From a bacterium (GTDB lineage Bacteria; Actinomycetota; Acidimicrobiia; UBA5794; ZC4RG35), in assembly GCA_028819835.1 (NCBI GenBank), contig JAPPKR010000153.1:1-8706 (forward strand): a DNA stretch of 8,706 nucleotides. Reading direction: 5' to 3'. The notes beneath the pieces are model-generated. The model was not told where the DNA came from. It was given only the letters and a program-made list of their open reading frames with translations, and made no database searches. The position numbers and the translations under genes were made by a program. Below, one piece after another: positions 6,115-8,706 of this stretch (the stretch's first letter is position 1; every line of letters starts with the position of its first letter).

Positions 6115-7748
6115 GCGTACGCATCACCTTCCTGGGGGGCTTGGGAGAGGTAGGCCGTAATTGCGCGGCGCTGGAAGTGGAGGGAAGGATCTGTCTGATC
6201 GACTGCGGCCTGATGTTTCCGGAGGCCGACATGCTGGGGGTGGATCTGGTTTTTCCGGACTGGTCATGGGTGGTGGAGCGCTCCGATGACGTGGAGTGCG
6301 TGGTGTTGACCCATGGCCACGAGGACCATGTCGGAGCGTTGGGCTACTTCTTGGAGCAGGTGAACGTACCGGTGTACGGCACCGATCTCTCCCTGCAGAT
6401 AGCCGGCGAGCGGATCAAGGAGTTGGGAGTCACCCCGGACCTGCGCCCCGTACCCACCGGGGAGGAGATCCGCCACGGGCCGTTTTTCTTCACGTTGATC
6501 CCGGTCTGCCACTCCATTCCCGACGCGGTGGCTCTGGCTTTCGACACTCCGGAGGGGGTGATACTCCACTCCGGGGACTTCAAGCTGGACCCCACTCCAA
6601 TCGACGACCGGGCGACGGACCTGGGGGCCCTGGCGGAGTTCGGCGACCGGGGAGTCCGGTTGTACCTCGGAGACAGCACCAACGCGGAGCGCAGCGGGTT
6701 CGTCCCCTCGGAGAGTTCCCTGGCCGGGCCCATCACCGACATCGTCCGGAATGCCGGGGGAAGGGTCATCGCGGCGTGCTTCTCCTCCCACATCCACCGC
6801 GTCCAGCAGATCGTGGACGCCGGGGTGGCGGCCGGACGCAAGGTCGCCCTGGCGGGACGCTCGATGATGCGCAACAGCCGGATCGCCTCCGAGTTGGAGG
6901 TGCTGCGACTCCCCGATGGGCATGTGGTCAGCGTCAACGAATTGTTGCGGTTCCACCCTTCCCAGCAGTTGCTGATCGCCACCGGTAGTCAGGGCGAGCC
7001 CTTCTCGGCGTTGTCGCGCATGTCGAACGGGACCCATCGGCAGATCTCCCTCGAGCCCGGCGACACGGTGTTGATCAGCGCCACGCCGGTTCCGGGCAAC
7101 GAGAAGGCGGTCTCCAAGCTGGTGTCGGGGATGCTCCGGCTGGGAGCCAATGTCTACCACGGTCTCAACTCGCCGGTGCACGTCTCCGGGCACGGGGCCC
7201 GCGACGAACTGGCCGTCATGCTGAGGTTGGTGCGACCCGAGGCCTTCGTGCCGGTGCACGGTGAGTACCGCCATCTGCACGCCCATGCCCGTCTGGCCGA
7301 GGAGGTGGGCGTGGAACAGATCGAGGTCCTCGAGGACGGGGACCGGGTGGTGATGGAGGGCGACGACCTGTGGGTGGAGCGGGCGGTGGTGGAGGCGGAC
7401 TACGTGTTCCTGGACGGATCCTCCCTCGGCGGCGTGCAGACCAGGGTGCTCCGGGACCGCAGTCGCCTGTCCGAGGCCGGGGTGGTGACGGTGGCGGTGG
7501 TGATCGACGCGGGTACCGGGGAACTGGTCTACGATCCTTCCTTCACCAGTTGGGGGCTGGTGGATGATCCGGTGTCGGTGTTGGACGTGGCCGCCGACGA
7601 GGTCGTGGAACTGGTGTCGGCGCGGATGGCCGACGGGTTGACCGACCGAGACCAGTTGCGAGCCGTGGTGAGAAGGACCGTGGCCAGGGTGGTTCGGGCC
7701 GAGACGCGCCAGCGACCGGTGGTACTGGTGGAGGTCGTGGAGGTCTGA
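6111..7748 (+). CDS. rnj: ribonuclease J
   Basis: RNase J is a metallo-beta-lactamase/beta-CASP ribonuclease with 5'-3' exonuclease and endonuclease activity, acting in mRNA decay and rRNA maturation in the cytosol. From GTG 6111 the protein has 545 residues (family about 550-560). The beta-lactamase part opens with 'LGGLGEVGRN' (8-17) and carries the zinc motif HGHEDH (H68, H70, D72, H73), then H134 in 'CHSIPD' and D156 in 'SGDFKLD'. The beta-CASP insert follows ('GDSTNAE', 'SSHIHR', 'TGSQGEP'), then 'SGHG' (H361) and 'PVHGE' (H383), and a C-terminal domain of about 110 residues. The upstream in-frame ATG 6015 lies inside dapA and adds no family sequence. GTG 6111 overlaps the dapA stop; GGAGG abuts it with no gap, so coupling to dapA rather than a normally spaced site probably drives initiation. 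dapA-rnj adjacency is also found in mycobacteria. Confidence 0.96.
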   Translation: MSVRITFLGGLGEVGRNCAALEVEGRICLIDCGLMFPEADMLGVDLVFPDWSWVVERSDDVECVVLTHGHEDHVGALGYFLEQVNVPVYGTDLSLQIAGERIKELGVTPDLRPVPTGEEIRHGPFFFTLIPVCHSIPDAVALAFDTPEGVILHSGDFKLDPTPIDDRATDLGALAEFGDRGVRLYLGDSTNAERSGFVPSESSLAGPITDIVRNAGGRVIAACFSSHIHRVQQIVDAGVAAGRKVALAGRSMMRNSRIASELEVLRLPDGHVVSVNELLRFHPSQQLLIATGSQGEPFSALSRMSNGTHRQISLEPGDTVLISATPVPGNEKAVSKLVSGMLRLGANVYHGLNSPVHVSGHGARDELAVMLRLVRPEAFVPVHGEYRHLHAHARLAEEVGVEQIEVLEDGDRVVMEGDDLWVERAVVEADYVFLDGSSLGGVQTRVLRDRSRLSEAGVVTVAVVIDAGTGELVYDPSFTSWGLVDDPVSVLDVAADEVVELVSARMADGLTDRDQLRAVVRRTVARVVRAETRQRPVVLVEVVEV

Positions 7749-7760
7749 GGACTCAGACCT
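7741..7760. terminator. perfect 9-bp inverted repeat spanning the rnj stop codon
   Basis: AGGTCTGAG (7741-7749) and CTCAGACCT (7752-7760) are perfect complements separated by GA; in RNA an 8-bp stem with a 4-base loop is realistic. The stop TGA (7746-7748) lies in the left arm. No T tract follows, so it may be a terminator, a 3'-end stabilising stem or a regulator site between rnj and the comF-like gene. Confidence 0.4.
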
Positions 7761-7787
7761 GTCACAGGGGGATGACATCTTGGCGTC

Positions 7788-8351
7788 ATGGTGTGGTGTC
7801 TGGCCTGTCTGCGACCCGCCGAACTGGCGGTCTGCCCCGATTGTCTGCGCACCATGGGTGCGGGGCCCTGGCGGAGGCTGGCGTGCGGGATGGGCGTGTC
7901 TTCGGCTCTCGTGCATCGGGCGGCGGCGCGCCGGCTGGTGCTCCGTCTCAAGTACGCCGGTTGCCGGGAGTCGGCCAAGGTGCTGGCGGCCGTGATGCAC
8001 CCGCTCCTGCCGAACGGCGCATCGGCCCTGGTTCCTGTCCCCCGCATCTACTCCCGACGCCTGAAGTACCGCTCCGACCCCGGCCTGCTGCTGGCCGGGG
8101 CACTCTCGCGGCGCTCGGGCCTCCCGGTCCGTGCGGTCCTCGGCCCGCGCCTTCTGGGTGGGGCCAACGCCGGGCTGGGCCGTTCGGACCGGACCGCTCC
8201 CCGTTTTCGCCGCCGGTGGACTCCCGCCGGCGGGCTGGTGCTGGTTGACGACGTGCTGACCACCGGCGCCACGCTGACGGCCGCCGCGGCCGCCCTCGGC
8301 CCCTCGGTGGTGCTGGGGGCGGTCACCGCAACTGCCTCTTCCCATGCCTGA
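7788..8351 (+). CDS. ComF family phosphoribosyltransferase-like protein (short, divergent)
   Basis: This 187-residue protein has the ComF layout. An N-terminal zinc-finger-like CxxC...CxxC (C4, C7, C16, C19) is followed by 'LKYAG', 'LVPVPR' and a C-terminal type I phosphoribosyltransferase loop 'VLVDDVLTTGAT' (D154, D155, T158-T162). ComF proteins aid DNA uptake in some bacteria, but in actinobacteria the role is mostly unproven. It is shorter than usual (about 210-240), and the typical RGFNQ-type segment is replaced by 'RRLKYRSDPG', so activity may differ. ATG 7788 is the only start: an in-frame TGA lies at 7773. The AGGGGG at 7766-7771 is 16 bases away, too far for a normal ribosome binding site. 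An inverted repeat, ATGAC (7772-7776) with GTCAT (7785-7789), covers the start codon. The gene is 39 bases after rnj and 42 bases before hpf. Confidence 0.85.
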   Translation: MVWCLACLRPAELAVCPDCLRTMGAGPWRRLACGMGVSSALVHRAAARRLVLRLKYAGCRESAKVLAAVMHPLLPNGASALVPVPRIYSRRLKYRSDPGLLLAGALSRRSGLPVRAVLGPRLLGGANAGLGRSDRTAPRFRRRWTPAGGLVLVDDVLTTGATLTAAAAALGPSVVLGAVTATASSHA

Positions 8352-8359
8352 GGCCTGGG

Positions 8360-8385
8360 TAGTCTTCGCGGCACCGGAGAGAGGA
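8360..8385 (+). promoter_or_regulatory. candidate promoter and ribosome binding site of hpf
   Basis: TAGTCT (8360-8365, fits TANNNT) could be a -10 element in the 42-base gap after the comF-like gene. GAGAGGA at 8379-8385 is a clear ribosome binding site 8 bases before ATG 8394. It is the best Shine-Dalgarno match at any start in the window, in contrast to the leaderless-looking dapA and VWA starts. Confidence 0.5.
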
Positions 8386-8393
8386 TTTCCGAC

Positions 8394-8706
8394 ATGGATG
8401 TGAGGCTCAGCGCCCGGAATACGGATGTGACCGACGACTTCCGCCGCGCCGTGACGGCCAAGATGAGCCGGGCGGCGCGGGTGTTCTCGGACCTGACCTC
8501 GGTGGACGTGGAGATCATCCAGGAGACCAACCCCCGCCTGTCCGGGGAACGGTTCCGCATCGAGTTGTCGGGACAGGCGCTGGGCAGGATTGTTCGGGTG
8601 GAGGCGGCCGCTCCCACCGCCGAGACGGCGCTCGACACCGCCGCCGACCGTTTCACCCGCCGGATTCGCAGGCTCAAGGAGCGGGTGATCGACCGGCATC
8701 GCCAGG
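8394..8706 (+). CDS. hpf: ribosome hibernation promoting factor (3' end beyond right edge)
   Basis: The first 104 residues of an HPF/YfiA (S30AE domain) protein are present and the frame is open at the right edge. The opening 'MDVRLSARNTDVTDDFRRAV' and the beta-strand/helix pattern up to the basic helix 'RFTRRIRRLKERV' (about 88-100) are typical of the ribosome-binding N-terminal domain. It binds the 30S decoding centre and inactivates or dimerises ribosomes in stationary phase. Actinobacteria usually carry the long form with a second C-terminal dimerisation domain, which would lie beyond the window. The gene follows the comF-like gene, and secA is the usual next gene in this order. Confidence 0.92.
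   Translation, partial: MDVRLSARNTDVTDDFRRAVTAKMSRAARVFSDLTSVDVEIIQETNPRLSGERFRIELSGQALGRIVRVEAAAPTAETALDTAADRFTRRIRRLKERVIDRHRQ

Noticed and set aside
6264..8699. 811-residue open frame on the minus strand antisense to rnj, comF-like and hpf genes
   Set aside because: It is rich in His, Pro, Gln and Gly and spans three well-supported plus-strand genes in an unbroken shadow, as expected from biased codon use in GC-rich DNA. No domain is recognisable.

Overview
The window is a chromosomal segment from a high-GC bacterium, most likely an actinobacterium. The evidence is strong G/C bias at third codon positions, frequent GTG starts, the M16 peptidase-dapB ... dapA-RNase J order that recurs in actinobacteria (as in Mycobacterium), a DUF222-HNH (13E12-repeat type) gene, and start sites that look leaderless. 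I cannot name a species. Acidimicrobiia-like lineages are a guess only.

Layout. 1-1405 (minus) is the 5' part of a CobT-like von Willebrand factor A protein that runs off the left edge. A 46-base divergent spacer follows. 1452-2705 (plus) is an M16 zinc peptidase, and 2702-3463 is dapB, overlapping it by 4 bases. After dapB come several small hairpins. 3566-4783 (minus) is a DUF222-HNH endonuclease-like gene with an AT-rich upstream flank, and it looks like an insertion between dapB and dapA. 4784-5223 is a spacer with hairpins, a 14-bp perfect palindrome and a doubtful 63-residue minus-strand ORF. 5224-6114 (plus) is dapA, overlapping by 4 bases rnj (RNase J, 6111-7748). Then come a small, divergent ComF-type phosphoribosyltransferase-like gene (7788-8351) and the start of a ribosome hibernation promoting factor (8394 to the right edge).

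How the genes work together. DapA and DapB catalyse the first two committed steps from aspartate semialdehyde to diaminopimelate and lysine, for peptidoglycan and protein synthesis. RNase J is a 5' exonuclease and endonuclease of mRNA decay and rRNA maturation, translationally coupled to dapA. The M16 peptidase is a cytosolic processing or turnover protease coupled to dapB. The comF-hpf pair marks the start of the common comF-hpf-secA neighbourhood. The HNH gene and the VWA protein do not belong to these housekeeping pathways.

No RNA genes, CRISPR arrays, insertion sequences or convincing new multi-gene system were found. The least ordinary signals are the overlapping face-to-face promoters at 1406-1451, the HExxH motif in the CobT-like protein, and the content of the 4784-5223 spacer.
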